Positions 1-9,494 are shown, counted from the first letter of the stretch. The stretch: DNA of 40,030 bases from Mycobacterium sp. (GCA_019236925.1 JAFAID010000314.1:1-40030); one strand, 5' to 3'. A program made the numbers and translations. Notes: generated by a model from the letters alone, not told the origin.

Positions 1-30
1 TCATCCGGTATCGGGCCTCACACAAGAGAC

Positions 31-63
31 GAGCCCCGGATCCGGAAGCGGACCACGGGGCTC
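31..63. other. Nested stem-loop in the 258-nt leader region before uvrD1
   Basis: The arms GAGCCCCG (31-38) and CGGGGCTC (56-63) are perfect complements. Inside the loop TCCG (41-44) and CGGA (49-52) pair around GAAG. No T tract follows on either strand, so a classical terminator is not shown. It could end transcription from a gene beyond the window edge or be part of a leader RNA. Apart from this hairpin and the MIRU I see no gene in positions 1-258. Confidence 0.45.
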
Positions 64-206
64 TGGAAGCAGCTAAGCCACGGGCACCGCTGGCCGGTAC
101 CCGTAGAAAAATCGCCGCTGCATGTTGAGCACGGATTGAGTGTGCCACTTGAAGGCCTGGTAGCGCAAAGGTGTCGCCGAACAGCGGTAAGTTTGGGAGG
201 TCATAG

Positions 207-250
207 CCGCCGACGACGATGCATAGCGAAGCGATGAGGAGGAGCGGCGC
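207..250 (+). repeat. MIRU-like interspersed repeat upstream of uvrD1
   Basis: The segment reads cgacgacgatgc, then agcgaagcgATGAGGAGG, then agcggcgc. It matches the remembered core of mycobacterial interspersed repetitive units, and nearly the same core recurs at 6629-6674. It points toward uvrD1 and supplies an AGGAGG (237-242) sixteen bases before the GTG used here as the start. The ATG codons inside it are not in frame with uvrD1. Confidence 0.75.
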
Positions 251-258
251 ATATTACT

Positions 259-2592
259 GTGCATGTGACCGAGGCCGGAGCAGACCAGTTGCTCGACGGA
301 CTCAACCCGCAACAACGCCAGGCAGTCCTGCATCAGGGCTCGCCGCTGCTGATCGTCGCGGGCGCCGGCTCCGGCAAAACGGCCGTGCTGACCCGGCGCA
401 TCGCCTACCTGCTGGCGGCCCGCGACGTCGGCCCCGGTCAGGTTCTGGCCATCACCTTCACCAACAAGGCCGCCGCGGAGATGCGGGAACGCGTGGTGGC
501 GCTGGTCGGTCCGCGAGCCCGTTCGATGTGGGTGTCGACGTTTCACTCGACCTGCGTGCGGATTCTGCGCAACCAGGCGTCGCTGATCGCGGGCCTCAAC
601 TCCAACTTCTCGATCTACGACGCCGACGATTCGCGGCGCCTGCTGCAGATGATCGCCAAGGACATGGGCCTCGACGTCAAGCGGTACTCGCCGCGGCTGT
701 TGGCCAACGGGATCTCCAACTTGAAGAACGAGCTGATCGACCCGCAGCAGGCGGCGGCCAACCTGTCCGGCCCCGACTCCAGTGATCACGCGGATGACTT
801 GGCGCGCACGGTGGCCGCCGTCTACTCCGAATACCAGCACCGGCTGCGGACAGCCAACGCACTCGACTTCGACGACCTGATCGGCGAGACGGTCGCGGTG
901 CTGCAAGCTTTTCCGCAGATCGCCCAGCATTACCGCAGGCGGTTCCGGCACATCCTGGTCGACGAGTATCAGGACACCAACCATGCGCAGTACGTGATGG
1001 TGCGTGAGCTGGTTGGCCACGATGCCGGCGACGAGCCCGACGGCGTGCCGCAGGCAGAACTGTGCGTTGTCGGTGATGCCGACCAATCGATCTATGCGTT
1101 CCGCGGCGCCACGATTCGCAATATCGAGGATTTCGAACGCGACTACCCCAATGCCACGACGATTCTGCTCGAACAGAACTACCGCTCCACGCAGAACATC
1201 CTGTCCGCCGCCAACTCGGTGATCTCCCGCAATTCCGGGCGCCGGGAAAAGCGGCTGTGGACTGACGCCGGCAAGGGCGAGCTGATCGTCGGCTACGTCG
1301 CCGACAACGAGCACGACGAGGCACGATTCGTCGCCGAGGAAATCGACGGGTTGGTCGCCGGCGGCGGCGAGCTCACGTACAACGATGTGGCGGTTTTCTA
1401 CCGCACCAACAACTCGTCGCGGTCGTTGGAAGAAGTCTTCATCCGCGCCGGCATTCCGTACAAAGTCGTTGGGGGCGTGCGGTTTTACGAGCGCAAGGAG
1501 ATTCGCGACCTGGTCGCCTACCTTCGGGTGCTGGACAACCCGGGCGACGCGGTCAGCATGCGACGCATCCTCAACACGCCGCGACGCGGCATCGGCGATC
1601 GGGCCGAGGCGTGCGTGGCGGTCTACGCCGAGAACACCGGTTCCAGTTTCGCCGACGCGCTCGAGGCCGCCGCCGACGGCAAGGTGCCGATGCTCAACAC
1701 CCGGTCGGCCAAGGCGATCGCGGGTTTCGTCAAGATCCTCGACGATCTCCGCGGCCGGCTCGACGCGCCCCTCGGCGAGCTGGTCGAGTCGGTGCTGGAG
1801 CGCACCGGATATCGCGCGGAGTTGGAATCCTCGTCCGACCCGCAAGACCTGGCCCGGCTGGATAACCTCAACGAACTCGTCAGCGTCGCACACGAATTCG
1901 CGACCGACCTGGAGAACGAGGCGGCGCTCGACGAGACAGTCGGCACGCCCGACGATGAAGACGTGCCGGACACCGGTGTGCTGGCGCAATTCCTGGAGCG
2001 GGTGTCGCTGGTCGCCGACTCCGACGAAATCCCAGAGCACAGCGCCGGTGTGGTCACGCTGATGACATTGCACACCGCGAAAGGGCTGGAATTTCCGGTG
2101 GTATTCGTGACCGGTTGGGAAGACGGCATGTTCCCGCACATGCGGGCATTGGGCGATCCCAACGAGCTTTCCGAGGAACGGCGACTGGCCTACGTCGGGA
2201 TCACCCGGGCGCGCCAGCGGCTGTATGTCAGCCGGGCCAAAGTGCGGTCGTCGTGGGGACAGCCGATGCTCAACCCGGAGTCGCGGTTCCTGCGGGAAAT
2301 CCCGCAGGAACTCATCGATTGGCGGCGCACCGACCCCACCCCGTCGTTCAGCGCGCCGGTCAGCGGCGCGGGGCGATTTGGCTCGCCGCGTCCGTCGCCG
2401 ACTCGTGCGTCGGCGGGCAAACGCCCGCTGCTAGTGCTCGAACCCGGTGACCGGGTTACCCACGACAAGTACGGGCTGGGCCGGGTGGAAGAGGTTTCCG
2501 GGGTCGGCGAATCAGCCATGTCGCTGATCGACTTCGGCAGCTCGGGGCGGGTCAAGCTGATGCACAATCACGCCCCCGTCAGCAAGCTTTAG
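259..2592 (+). CDS. uvrD1: ATP-dependent DNA helicase UvrD1 (superfamily 1A)
   Basis: UvrD/PcrA-type 3'-5' helicase of nucleotide-excision and break repair; in M. tuberculosis it works with Ku. The 777 aa compare with about 771 in that species. Visible motifs are Walker A GAGSGKT (35-41), the DEYQDTN Walker B block (235-241), the QNYRST and TLHTAKGLEFP motifs, and TRARQRLY near the end of the motor core. The last 50 or so residues (from PGDRVTHDKYGLG) form the Tudor-like tail that PcrA/UvrD proteins use to bind RNA polymerase. Cys452, in the 2B region, sits where the redox-sensing dimerisation cysteine of M. tuberculosis UvrD1 lies (inference). The GTG at 259 was chosen because residues after it match family N-termini; GTG 265 is an alternative. 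The stop overlaps that of the convergent gene. Confidence 0.96.
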   Translation: MHVTEAGADQLLDGLNPQQRQAVLHQGSPLLIVAGAGSGKTAVLTRRIAYLLAARDVGPGQVLAITFTNKAAAEMRERVVALVGPRARSMWVSTFHSTCVRILRNQASLIAGLNSNFSIYDADDSRRLLQMIAKDMGLDVKRYSPRLLANGISNLKNELIDPQQAAANLSGPDSSDHADDLARTVAAVYSEYQHRLRTANALDFDDLIGETVAVLQAFPQIAQHYRRRFRHILVDEYQDTNHAQYVMVRELVGHDAGDEPDGVPQAELCVVGDADQSIYAFRGATIRNIEDFERDYPNATTILLEQNYRSTQNILSAANSVISRNSGRREKRLWTDAGKGELIVGYVADNEHDEARFVAEEIDGLVAGGGELTYNDVAVFYRTNNSSRSLEEVFIRAGIPYKVVGGVRFYERKEIRDLVAYLRVLDNPGDAVSMRRILNTPRRGIGDRAEACVAVYAENTGSSFADALEAAADGKVPMLNTRSAKAIAGFVKILDDLRGRLDAPLGELVESVLERTGYRAELESSSDPQDLARLDNLNELVSVAHEFATDLENEAALDETVGTPDDEDVPDTGVLAQFLERVSLVADSDEIPEHSAGVVTLMTLHTAKGLEFPVVFVTGWEDGMFPHMRALGDPNELSEERRLAYVGITRARQRLYVSRAKVRSSWGQPMLNPESRFLREIPQELIDWRRTDPTPSFSAPVSGAGRFGSPRPSPTRASAGKRPLLVLEPGDRVTHDKYGLGRVEEVSGVGESAMSLIDFGSSGRVKLMHNHAPVSKL

Positions 2593-3206
2593 CCGTCCAG
2601 CAGCCATTCTTTGGTGCGCGGCAGCAGCGCCAGCACCACGGTGGAAATCGGTAGCAGGGGCAGGGCATGCACGATCCACGCCACGCGTGCGCCGGCGATG
2701 AACACGCCACCATAGGTCAACAGCGCGATCACGGCGCCGGCCACGATCAGGTAGCGGCCGAGGGAACGACGCAGCAGCAGCATGATCACACCGGAGATCG
2801 TCGCCAGCGCGAACACCATCGCGAGAAAGGCCACTGCGACGCAGAACAGGCGGTCGGATCTCCACCAGCCCGCAATCAGGTCGGTTGCCACCACCGCGGT
2901 CGCCCAGCCGCTGACGATGCTGACCGCGGAGGCGGCCACTGCGGTCGCGCTGCTGGGTTGACCGGGCAGCGAGCTGCCCGGGCGCTGGCTCGGCGCAAGG
3001 TAGGGAGATGGCGGAGGTTGGCGCGGGATGTGGGTGGTGCGGGTGTCATCCACAATCTGCGGCAGCGGCGCGGTCGGCGCTCGCCGGATGATGCGCGTCT
3101 GCGGAGCGAGCTGCGGGCCGCTGGGGGCACTGCCGGCGCGCACGGGTCCGCTTGGCGTCTGGGTGGGCGGGTGATCGCCTGGCTTGGGGTTGTTCGGGCC
3201 GGTCAC
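2589..3206 (-). CDS. Proline-rich multi-spanning membrane protein, function unknown
   Basis: I do not recognise a family. The 205-aa product has a Pro/Gln/Thr-rich, probably disordered N-terminal 85 residues (PRQPPPSPYLAP) followed by about four hydrophobic segments near 88-110, 120-144, 151-172 and 177-196, so a cytosolic tail plus a small membrane domain is likely. It starts with GTG only 3 nt after the stop of the M23 peptidase gene, which implies co-transcription and coupled translation. Its stop codon overlaps the uvrD1 stop on the other strand. A cell-envelope role alongside the peptidase is inference from position. Confidence 0.8.
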   Translation of the reverse strand: MTGPNNPKPGDHPPTQTPSGPVRAGSAPSGPQLAPQTRIIRRAPTAPLPQIVDDTRTTHIPRQPPPSPYLAPSQRPGSSLPGQPSSATAVAASAVSIVSGWATAVVATDLIAGWWRSDRLFCVAVAFLAMVFALATISGVIMLLLRRSLGRYLIVAGAVIALLTYGGVFIAGARVAWIVHALPLLPISTVVLALLPRTKEWLLDG

Positions 3207-3209
3207 CGG

Positions 3210-4334
3210 TCAACCGGCGAAAGTGCCGCAGGACAGGCCTCGTTTGGCCAGCCACGGCACCGGGTCCACGCGTTGGGTGCCGCCCAGCAGGACCTCGAAA
3301 TGCAGGTGGGGGCCGGTCGAATTGCCGCGATTGCCCATGGTGGCGATCTGGTCGCCCGCCATCACGCGCTGACCCACGCTAACCAGCGTGGTGTTGACGT
3401 GACCGTAGAGCGTGACCGTTCCGTCCGCGTGGCGCAGTTTGACCCACATCCCGTAGCCCGCGGTCGGGCCGGCGTCGATGACAACTCCGTCGGACACCGC
3501 CCTGATCGGGGTGCCGATCGAGTTCGCGAGGTCGATACCGGCGTGCAACACACCCCAGCGGTACCCGAAGCCCGAGGTGAATATGCCCTTCGTCGGCATG
3601 ACGAACAGTGGCTGCTGCAGCCGGGCCTCGCGCTCGGCGCGCTCCTGGGCGAACGCGACGCCTTTGGCCAGCTCCGCGTTGTGCACTGCGACGTTGGCGG
3701 CGGGCCGCACGGCGACCATCTGCATACCGCGGGCCGAGGTGCTGATGGGGCCGCCGTTCGTTGTCGCCGGGTCGGCGGCCAGCACCGTGTGGGCCTTGGA
3801 GTGATCAGAAGTATGGGTGGCGGAGTGCGCCGCGGCGGCCGCAGCGCCGGCGGCCATGGCGCCGATCAGCACCCGGCCTCGCGCCGCGCCGGTCAGCTGC
3901 TTGCGATGCTGGCCTCTGCGTTCGGGCAGATCCGGATAGTTTCGGCGGCTGCGCAGCTCATACCGGTAAGGGTCGATACGCCGTTCAGAGCTTTCCAGGC
4001 TCGGCCGCACCTCGCTGGGTCCGGCCAACGCCATGACAGTCAGGTTGTCGGTGTCGTCCAGATCGTCGAGCTCGGGCGCGCGCAGGACCTGCGCTTCCTT
4101 GGCGAAGGCGGAATTATCGCTGAAGTCCAGGTCATCGAGGTTGCCGAACTCGTTGAACGGGATGATGTCGGTGACTTCGTTGCGGTCAAGCTCCAACCCG
4201 CGGTCGCGCGATCGCCGTACACCTTCCGGCGCAGCAAAACGTGCAGGGCTGAGCTGGGTCAAGCTGATTGTCCCTCGTAGCGTAACCAAAGCGTTATCTG
4301 GACCCTGCGACGTTAACCGCCGACCACGCGACAC
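3210..4334 (-). CDS. M23-family (LytM) peptidoglycan endopeptidase, membrane anchored
   Basis: This corresponds to M. tuberculosis Rv0950c. Numbered from the GTG at 4334 it has 374 aa: an acidic N-terminal region rich in Asp/Leu (60-100), a basic stretch, an Ala-rich hydrophobic segment (about 154-170) likely to be a membrane anchor or internal signal, a short coil (220-240), and a C-terminal LytM domain (245-365). Zinc and catalytic residues appear intact: H264 and D268 of HxxxD, H312 in YGHV, and H343/H345 in GPHLHFEV. An active DD-endopeptidase acting outside the membrane is therefore likely. The start is uncertain; a TTG at 4289 or a start further in would shorten the N-terminus. It heads a two-gene operon with the membrane protein. 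Confidence 0.9.
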   Translation of the reverse strand: MSRGRRLTSQGPDNALVTLRGTISLTQLSPARFAAPEGVRRSRDRGLELDRNEVTDIIPFNEFGNLDDLDFSDNSAFAKEAQVLRAPELDDLDDTDNLTVMALAGPSEVRPSLESSERRIDPYRYELRSRRNYPDLPERRGQHRKQLTGAARGRVLIGAMAAGAAAAAAHSATHTSDHSKAHTVLAADPATTNGGPISTSARGMQMVAVRPAANVAVHNAELAKGVAFAQERAEREARLQQPLFVMPTKGIFTSGFGYRWGVLHAGIDLANSIGTPIRAVSDGVVIDAGPTAGYGMWVKLRHADGTVTLYGHVNTTLVSVGQRVMAGDQIATMGNRGNSTGPHLHFEVLLGGTQRVDPVPWLAKRGLSCGTFAG

Positions 4335-4364
4335 CGCAAGCTAAGCCTGAAATCCAGCTGAGAA

Positions 4365-4380
4365 TGTGATTTGAATCACT
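4365..4380. promoter_or_regulatory. CRP-type operator between the M23 peptidase and sucC
   Basis: TGTGA (4365-4369), six bases, TCACT (4376-4380). This differs by one base from the TGTGA-N6-TCACA consensus of CRP/Rv3676, and its core is a perfect 6-bp inverted repeat. It lies in the divergent region, 31 nt before the peptidase start and about 150 nt before sucC, so it could act on either. I recall this intergenic region among predicted Rv3676 targets in M. tuberculosis, but cannot check it. Confidence 0.65.
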
Positions 4381-4488
4381 TCAGGCGATGCGGTGAGATC
4401 TACCACATCCACCGATGCCGACGACGGAACCCCTCGACCGTGTCGATACGCTTCCGGCAAGCGGGCATTCGGAAAACCCCGGCTCGCC

Positions 4489-4506
4489 TACATATAGGCA
4501 TATAGG
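4489..4506 (+). promoter_or_regulatory. AT-rich candidate promoter -10 region of sucCD, with a tandem 8-mer
   Basis: CATATAGG occurs twice head to tail (4491-4498 and 4499-4506) in an otherwise GC-rich stretch, giving two overlapping TATAGG elements 21-35 nt before the sucC ATG. A GAAGTGAG (4517-4524) just before the start would be the ribosome-binding site. No clear -35 is visible. Confidence 0.4.
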
Positions 4507-4527
4507 CCGACACGTAGAAGTGAGCCC

Positions 4528-5691
4528 ATGGATCTTTTCGAGTACCAAGCCAAAGAGCTGTTCGCCAAGCACAACGTCCCGACGACGCCCGGCCGGGTGA
4601 CCGACACCCCCGAAGGGGCCAAGGCGATCGCCGAGGAGATCGGTCGGCCGGTCATGGTGAAGGCCCAAGTCAAGACCGGTGGCCGGGGCAAGGCAGGCGG
4701 CGTGAAGTACGCCGCGACCGCCGATGACGCCTACACCCACGCGAAGAACATCCTCGGCCTGGACATCAAAGGCCACATCGTCAAGAAGCTGTTGGTGTCC
4801 GAAGCCAGCGACATCGCCGAGGAGTACTACATCTCCTTCCTGCTCGACCGGGCCAACCGCACTTACCTGGCCATGTGCTCGGTGGAGGGCGGCGTGGAGA
4901 TCGAAGAGGTCGCGGCAACCAAACCGGAGCGGCTGGCCAAGGTGCCGGTTGATGCGGTCAAGGGCGTCGATCTCGCGTTCGCCCGCTCGATCGCCGAGCA
5001 AGGACACCTGCCGGCCGAGGTGCTCGACTCCGCGGCGGTCACCATTTGGAAGCTGTGGGAGGTCTTCGTCGGCGAAGACGCCACGTTGGTCGAGGTCAAC
5101 CCGCTGGTGCGGACGCCGGACGACCAGATCCTGGCGCTGGATGGCAAGGTCACCCTGGACGCCAACGCCGACTTCCGTCAGCCCGGCCACGCCGAGTTCG
5201 AGGACCGCGACGCCACCGACCCGCTCGAGCTCAAAGCCAAGGAGCACGACCTCAACTACGTCAAGCTCGACGGTCAAGTCGGGATCATCGGCAACGGCGC
5301 CGGATTGGTGATGTCGACGCTGGACGTGGTGGCCTATGCCGGCGAGAAGCACGGCGGGGTCAAGCCCGCCAACTTCCTCGACATCGGCGGTGGCGCCTCG
5401 GCCGAGGTGATGGCCGCCGGTCTGGACGTGATCTTGAGCGACAAGCAAGTCAAGAGCGTGTTCGTCAACGTGTTCGGTGGCATCACCTCCTGCGACGCCG
5501 TCGCCAACGGAATCGTGACCGCGCTCAAAATGCTCGGTGCCGAGGCCAACAAGCCGCTCGTGGTGCGCCTCGATGGCAACAACGTCGACCAGGGCCGCCG
5601 CATCCTCGCCGACGCCAACCACCCACTGGTGATCCAGGCCGAGACCATGGACGCCGGCGCCGACAAAGCCGCCGAGCTGGCGAACAAGTAG
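4528..5691 (+). CDS. sucC: Succinyl-CoA synthetase (ADP-forming) beta subunit
   Basis: This subunit binds nucleotide and succinate in the TCA-cycle step succinyl-CoA + ADP + Pi to succinate + ATP + CoA. At 387 aa it has the usual length. It begins [12 protein letters not shown], carries the ATP-grasp segment [17 protein letters not shown] (about 44-60) and ends with the CoA-ligase domain containing [11 protein letters not shown] and [11 protein letters not shown]. The ATG at 4528 follows a purine-rich site with good spacing. sucD follows after 17 nt, so the two subunits of the heterotetramer are co-translated. Confidence 0.97.
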   Translation: MDLFEYQAKELFAKHNVPTTPGRVTDTPEGAKAIAEEIGRPVMVKAQVKTGGRGKAGGVKYAATADDAYTHAKNILGLDIKGHIVKKLLVSEASDIAEEYYISFLLDRANRTYLAMCSVEGGVEIEEVAATKPERLAKVPVDAVKGVDLAFARSIAEQGHLPAEVLDSAAVTIWKLWEVFVGEDATLVEVNPLVRTPDDQILALDGKVTLDANADFRQPGHAEFEDRDATDPLELKAKEHDLNYVKLDGQVGIIGNGAGLVMSTLDVVAYAGEKHGGVKPANFLDIGGGASAEVMAAGLDVILSDKQVKSVFVNVFGGITSCDAVANGIVTALKMLGAEANKPLVVRLDGNNVDQGRRILADANHPLVIQAETMDAGADKAAELANK

Positions 5692-5708
5692 AAAAGGACC
5701 AATGACCC

Positions 5709-6611
<903 letters not shown>

Positions 6612-6628
6612 GCGCGGCATGGTCGTCG

Positions 6629-6674
6629 GCGCGCCGCAACGATGCAGAGCGAAGCGATGAGGAGGAGCGGCGCT
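6629..6674 (+). repeat. MIRU-like repeat overlapping the start of the thiolase-like gene
   Basis: Second MIRU copy: ggtcgtcggcgcgccgcaac, then gatgcagagcgaagcg, then ATGAGGAGGAGCGGCG. It points in the direction of the downstream gene, shares most of its last 34 bases with the copy at 207-250, and contains two in-frame ATG codons (6642, 6657) for the following gene. Confidence 0.8.
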
Positions 6675-8198
6675 GTTGATCGGCACACCCCGGTCGTTGT
6701 CGGTGTCGGGCAGGCCGCCGAACGCATCGACGACGCCTACTACCGGGGAATGTTGGCCGTCGAACTGGCGGCAGCCGGCGCCCGCGCGGCGCTCGAAGAC
6801 TGCGGCGCCGACGCCGCCAAGGTGGCCGCGTCGATCGACACCATCGCCGGCGTAAGGCAATTCGAGATCTCCGGGCCGGCCAAGGCGGTCCTGGGCAAGT
6901 CGAACAACTACCCGCGGTCGGTGGCCAACCGGATCGGCGCGGACCCGGCTCGGGCGATCCTGGAAGTCGTTGGCGGCCAAGGCCCGCAGCACCTGATCAC
7001 CGAATTGGCCGGCGAGATCGCCGCCGGCCGCTCAGAGGTCGCGTTGGTCTTCGGTTCCGACGCGACCTCGACCAACCGCTACTTCGCCGGGTCTGACAAT
7101 CGGCCGGACTTCGCCGAGACCGTCGATGGTTCGCTGGAGGACCGCGGCCACGGCCTGGACGGACTTATCAGTCGCTACACGGTGATTCACGGGCTCGTCG
7201 ACGCGCCCACCCAGTACGGGCTGCTGGAGAATGCCCGGCGGGCCGGAACCGGACTCGGGCCGAGAGATTATCTGCAACGGATGGGCGAGCTGTTCGCGCC
7301 GTTCACCAAGGTGGCGGCCGAGAACCCGTTTGCCGCCGCACCGGTCGAACGCAGCGTCGAGGATCTGATCACGGTCACCGAGCGTAACCGGATGATTTCC
7401 GAGCCTTACCCGCGGCTGCTGGTCGCCCGTGACCAGGTGAACCAGGGTGCGGCGGCGCTGCTGATGTCGGTTGAGGCTGCCCGTAAACTTGGTGTCCCCG
7501 AAGATAATTGGGTTTATCTGCACGGACACGCCGATCTGGAAGAGCAGAGCCTGCTGGAGCGGCCGGATCTCGGACACGCCCCGTCGGCGGTGATGGCGGT
7601 GCGCGAAGCGCTGGCGGTCGCCGGCGTCGGCATCGACGACATCGGCACCTTCGACCTGTACAGCTGCTTCCCGGTGCCGGTCTTCAACATTTGCGACGGC
7701 ATCGGAATCGCGCCGGACGACCCGCGCGGGCTGACCCTGACCGGTGGCCTACCGTTCTTCGGTGGCGCCGGCAACAACTACTCGATGCACGGCGTCGCCG
7801 AGACGATCGCCAAGTGCCGAAGCGTGCCAGGGCAATTCGGTCTCGTCGGCGCCAACGGCGGCATCTTGAGCAAATACTCGGTCGGCGTCTACTCGACCGC
7901 ACCTGCCAAATGGAAACCGGACCGCAGTGCGCAGCTGCAGGAGCAGATCGGCCAATCGCGCACCCAGCCGGTGACCGAGCAGGCCGACGGGCCGGGCACC
8001 GTCGAGACCTACACGGTCCGGCGCGACGGCGGTCGGCCGACCGGGATCGTCATCGGCCGGCTCGACGCTGACGACAGCCGGTTTCTGGCGACCACCGAGG
8101 ACGACGATCTGATCGGCCTGCTCACCGACGGCGATCCACTGGGGCGGTCGGTCGTGGTGCGCTCGTTCGACTACGGAAACCGCTGCGCCCTGGGCTGA
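6642..8198 (+). CDS. Thiolase-like protein (TLP1 type) with extra C-terminal domain, probably non-catalytic
   Basis: The 518-aa protein has thiolase-superfamily architecture: VVVGVGQAAERI near the start, a central GSDATSTN block, FDLYSCFPVPVFN in place of the usual NEAF loop, and GGLPFFGGAGNNYSMHG. About 65 residues at the C-terminus (after GTVETYTV) match the additional domain described for SCP2-thiolase-like protein type 1 of M. smegmatis. The nucleophilic cysteine is not apparent (VVGGQGPQHL in that region) and the second catalytic CxG cysteine is replaced by VGANGG, so classical thiolysis is unlikely; CoA or acyl-CoA binding is inferred. The reading frame begins inside the MIRU and no other in-frame start precedes the conserved HTPVVVGVG, so residues 1-11 (or 6-11) are MIRU-encoded. 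It sits 30 nt after sucD and ends flush against the convergent gene. Confidence 0.85.
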   Translation: MQSEAMRRSGAVDRHTPVVVGVGQAAERIDDAYYRGMLAVELAAAGARAALEDCGADAAKVAASIDTIAGVRQFEISGPAKAVLGKSNNYPRSVANRIGADPARAILEVVGGQGPQHLITELAGEIAAGRSEVALVFGSDATSTNRYFAGSDNRPDFAETVDGSLEDRGHGLDGLISRYTVIHGLVDAPTQYGLLENARRAGTGLGPRDYLQRMGELFAPFTKVAAENPFAAAPVERSVEDLITVTERNRMISEPYPRLLVARDQVNQGAAALLMSVEAARKLGVPEDNWVYLHGHADLEEQSLLERPDLGHAPSAVMAVREALAVAGVGIDDIGTFDLYSCFPVPVFNICDGIGIAPDDPRGLTLTGGLPFFGGAGNNYSMHGVAETIAKCRSVPGQFGLVGANGGILSKYSVGVYSTAPAKWKPDRSAQLQEQIGQSRTQPVTEQADGPGTVETYTVRRDGGRPTGIVIGRLDADDSRFLATTEDDDLIGLLTDGDPLGRSVVVRSFDYGNRCALG

Positions 8199-8600
8199 CT
8201 AGCCGGCGCCCTTGATTGCGGCGACCAGCCCCTGGCTGTCCGCGACGGTCACGGTGAGCGCCGAGTGGTCACGCAGACCGATCACGCGGTGGATTCGTGG
8301 CTCGAAGTGGATGCAGACACCTTCGGAGGCGTTGGTGCCGAAGGTAAGTCCGTCGTCCACCGCCGACAGCCTGGCGCCGACCGCGGTCCACCAACGGTAC
8401 GGACCGGTGACGTGCGCGTCTTGCACGCGCGACAGCGGCGCCTCGACACGGAACGGCCCGTAGCGGGCGACCAGACGGCCGTCCTCGGTCACGGTCACAC
8501 CCTGCGTGCCGGGCCATGCCCAAAACGGCAACCACATCGGGGCCAGACGAGGATCGTAGCGATAGGGGAAGTGCCGGCCTTGGTCGTTTTCGGCTGTCAC
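8199..8600 (-). CDS. Conserved hypothetical protein, possible PH-like beta-sandwich
   Basis: A 133-aa product starting with GTG. It contains no signal peptide or transmembrane helix; a Trp/Pro-rich N-terminus (LAPMWLPFWAWPGTQG) is followed by alternating beta-type segments (GRLVARYGPFRVEAPLSRVQ, then RLSAVDDGLTFGTN) and a C-terminal helix (SQGLVAAIKGAG), which looks like a small bacterial PH-like fold. That is a guess from pattern only. It lies 36 nt downstream of the F420-type oxidoreductase gene and is likely in its operon and under the KstR-type site. Its stop abuts the stop of the thiolase-like gene without a gap. Confidence 0.75.
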   Translation of the reverse strand: MTAENDQGRHFPYRYDPRLAPMWLPFWAWPGTQGVTVTEDGRLVARYGPFRVEAPLSRVQDAHVTGPYRWWTAVGARLSAVDDGLTFGTNASEGVCIHFEPRIHRVIGLRDHSALTVTVADSQGLVAAIKGAG

Positions 8601-8636
8601 GACGCGGCTCCGATCAATTTCCTCAACCTCGGTGCC

Positions 8637-9485
8637 TCACACCAACGCGGCGAGTTTCCCGGCCAATCGTTCCACATATGCTGCGACCTCATCCGCGGAC
8701 TTGTCGGGCAATCCGAAAAGCACCTCGGTGACACCCAATTCGGCCCAGTGAGCCAACTTCTCGGGCACCGGCTTGAAATCCAGCGCCACGATCTGAGGTG
8801 CGCCTTCCCGATCAGCGGCTGCCCAAGTGTCCTGCAACAACTTCACCGGCGCGTCGATGTCGAAGTCGCGGGGGGTGGTGATCCAGCCGTCGGCGCTGCG
8901 CGCGATCCATTTGAAGTTCTTCTCGGTGCCGGCGGCGCCGACCAGCACCGGGATATGCGGCTGAATCGGCTTGGGCCATGCCCAGCTGGGCCCGAAGTCG
9001 ACGAATTCGCCTTCGTAGGAAGCTTCCTCCTGAGTCCATAACGCCCGCATCGCCTCGAGGTATTCACGCAGCATGGTGCGGCGCCGCCCGGCCGGCACGC
9101 CGTGGTCCGCGAGTTCGTCGGTGTTCCAGCCGAACCCGACACCCAGGCTGACTCGCCCACCGGATAGGTGATCGAGGGTCGCGATAGATTTCGCCAGCGT
9201 GATCGGATCGTGCTCAACCGGCAACGCCACCGCGGTGGACAACCGCACCCGCGAGGTGACCGCGCATGCCGCACCAAGGCTGACCCACGGGTCCAGCGTC
9301 CGCATGTAGCGGTCGTCCGGCAGCGACTCGTCACCTGTCGTCGGGTGGGCCGCCTCGCGCTTGACCGGGATGTGGGTGTGTTCAGGTACGTAGAACGTGT
9401 GAAAGCCGTGATTGTCGGCGAGCGTGGCGGCTGCCGCCGGGGTGATACCGCGATCGCTGGTGAACAGCACAAGCCCGTAGTCCAT
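8637..9485 (-). CDS. F420-dependent LLM-class oxidoreductase (Rv0953c-like)
   Basis: A luciferase-like TIM-barrel enzyme of the coenzyme F420 family: GLVLFTSDRGI at the N-terminus, FYVPEHTHIPV, TAVALPVEHDPITLAK, the LSGGRVSLGVGFGWN motif, and IPVLVGAAGTEKNFKWIAR. The ATG at 9485 gives 282 aa, the length of M. tuberculosis Rv0953c; an open frame continues 12 codons upstream but runs into the operator. The substrate is unknown. A KstR-type palindrome lies 10-23 nt before the start, which suggests sterol-responsive expression (inference). The small hypothetical gene follows downstream. Confidence 0.9.
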   Translation of the reverse strand: MDYGLVLFTSDRGITPAAAATLADNHGFHTFYVPEHTHIPVKREAAHPTTGDESLPDDRYMRTLDPWVSLGAACAVTSRVRLSTAVALPVEHDPITLAKSIATLDHLSGGRVSLGVGFGWNTDELADHGVPAGRRRTMLREYLEAMRALWTQEEASYEGEFVDFGPSWAWPKPIQPHIPVLVGAAGTEKNFKWIARSADGWITTPRDFDIDAPVKLLQDTWAAADREGAPQIVALDFKPVPEKLAHWAELGVTEVLFGLPDKSADEVAAYVERLAGKLAALV

Positions 9486-9494
9486 GCAGTGAAT

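Noticed and set aside
73..204. 43-aa minus-strand ORF (MTSQTYRCSATPLRYQ...) before uvrD1
   Set aside because: It is the end of a long open frame that is an antisense shadow of uvrD1, has no clear ribosome-binding site and matches nothing I recognise.
73..2139. 688-aa open frame antisense to uvrD1
   Set aside because: Product of high GC and codon bias of uvrD1; composition is Arg/Gly/Val/His with no domains.
2667..4280. 537-aa plus-strand frame opposite the M23 peptidase and membrane protein
   Set aside because: Overlaps two better-supported genes; low-complexity Arg/Gly/His composition.
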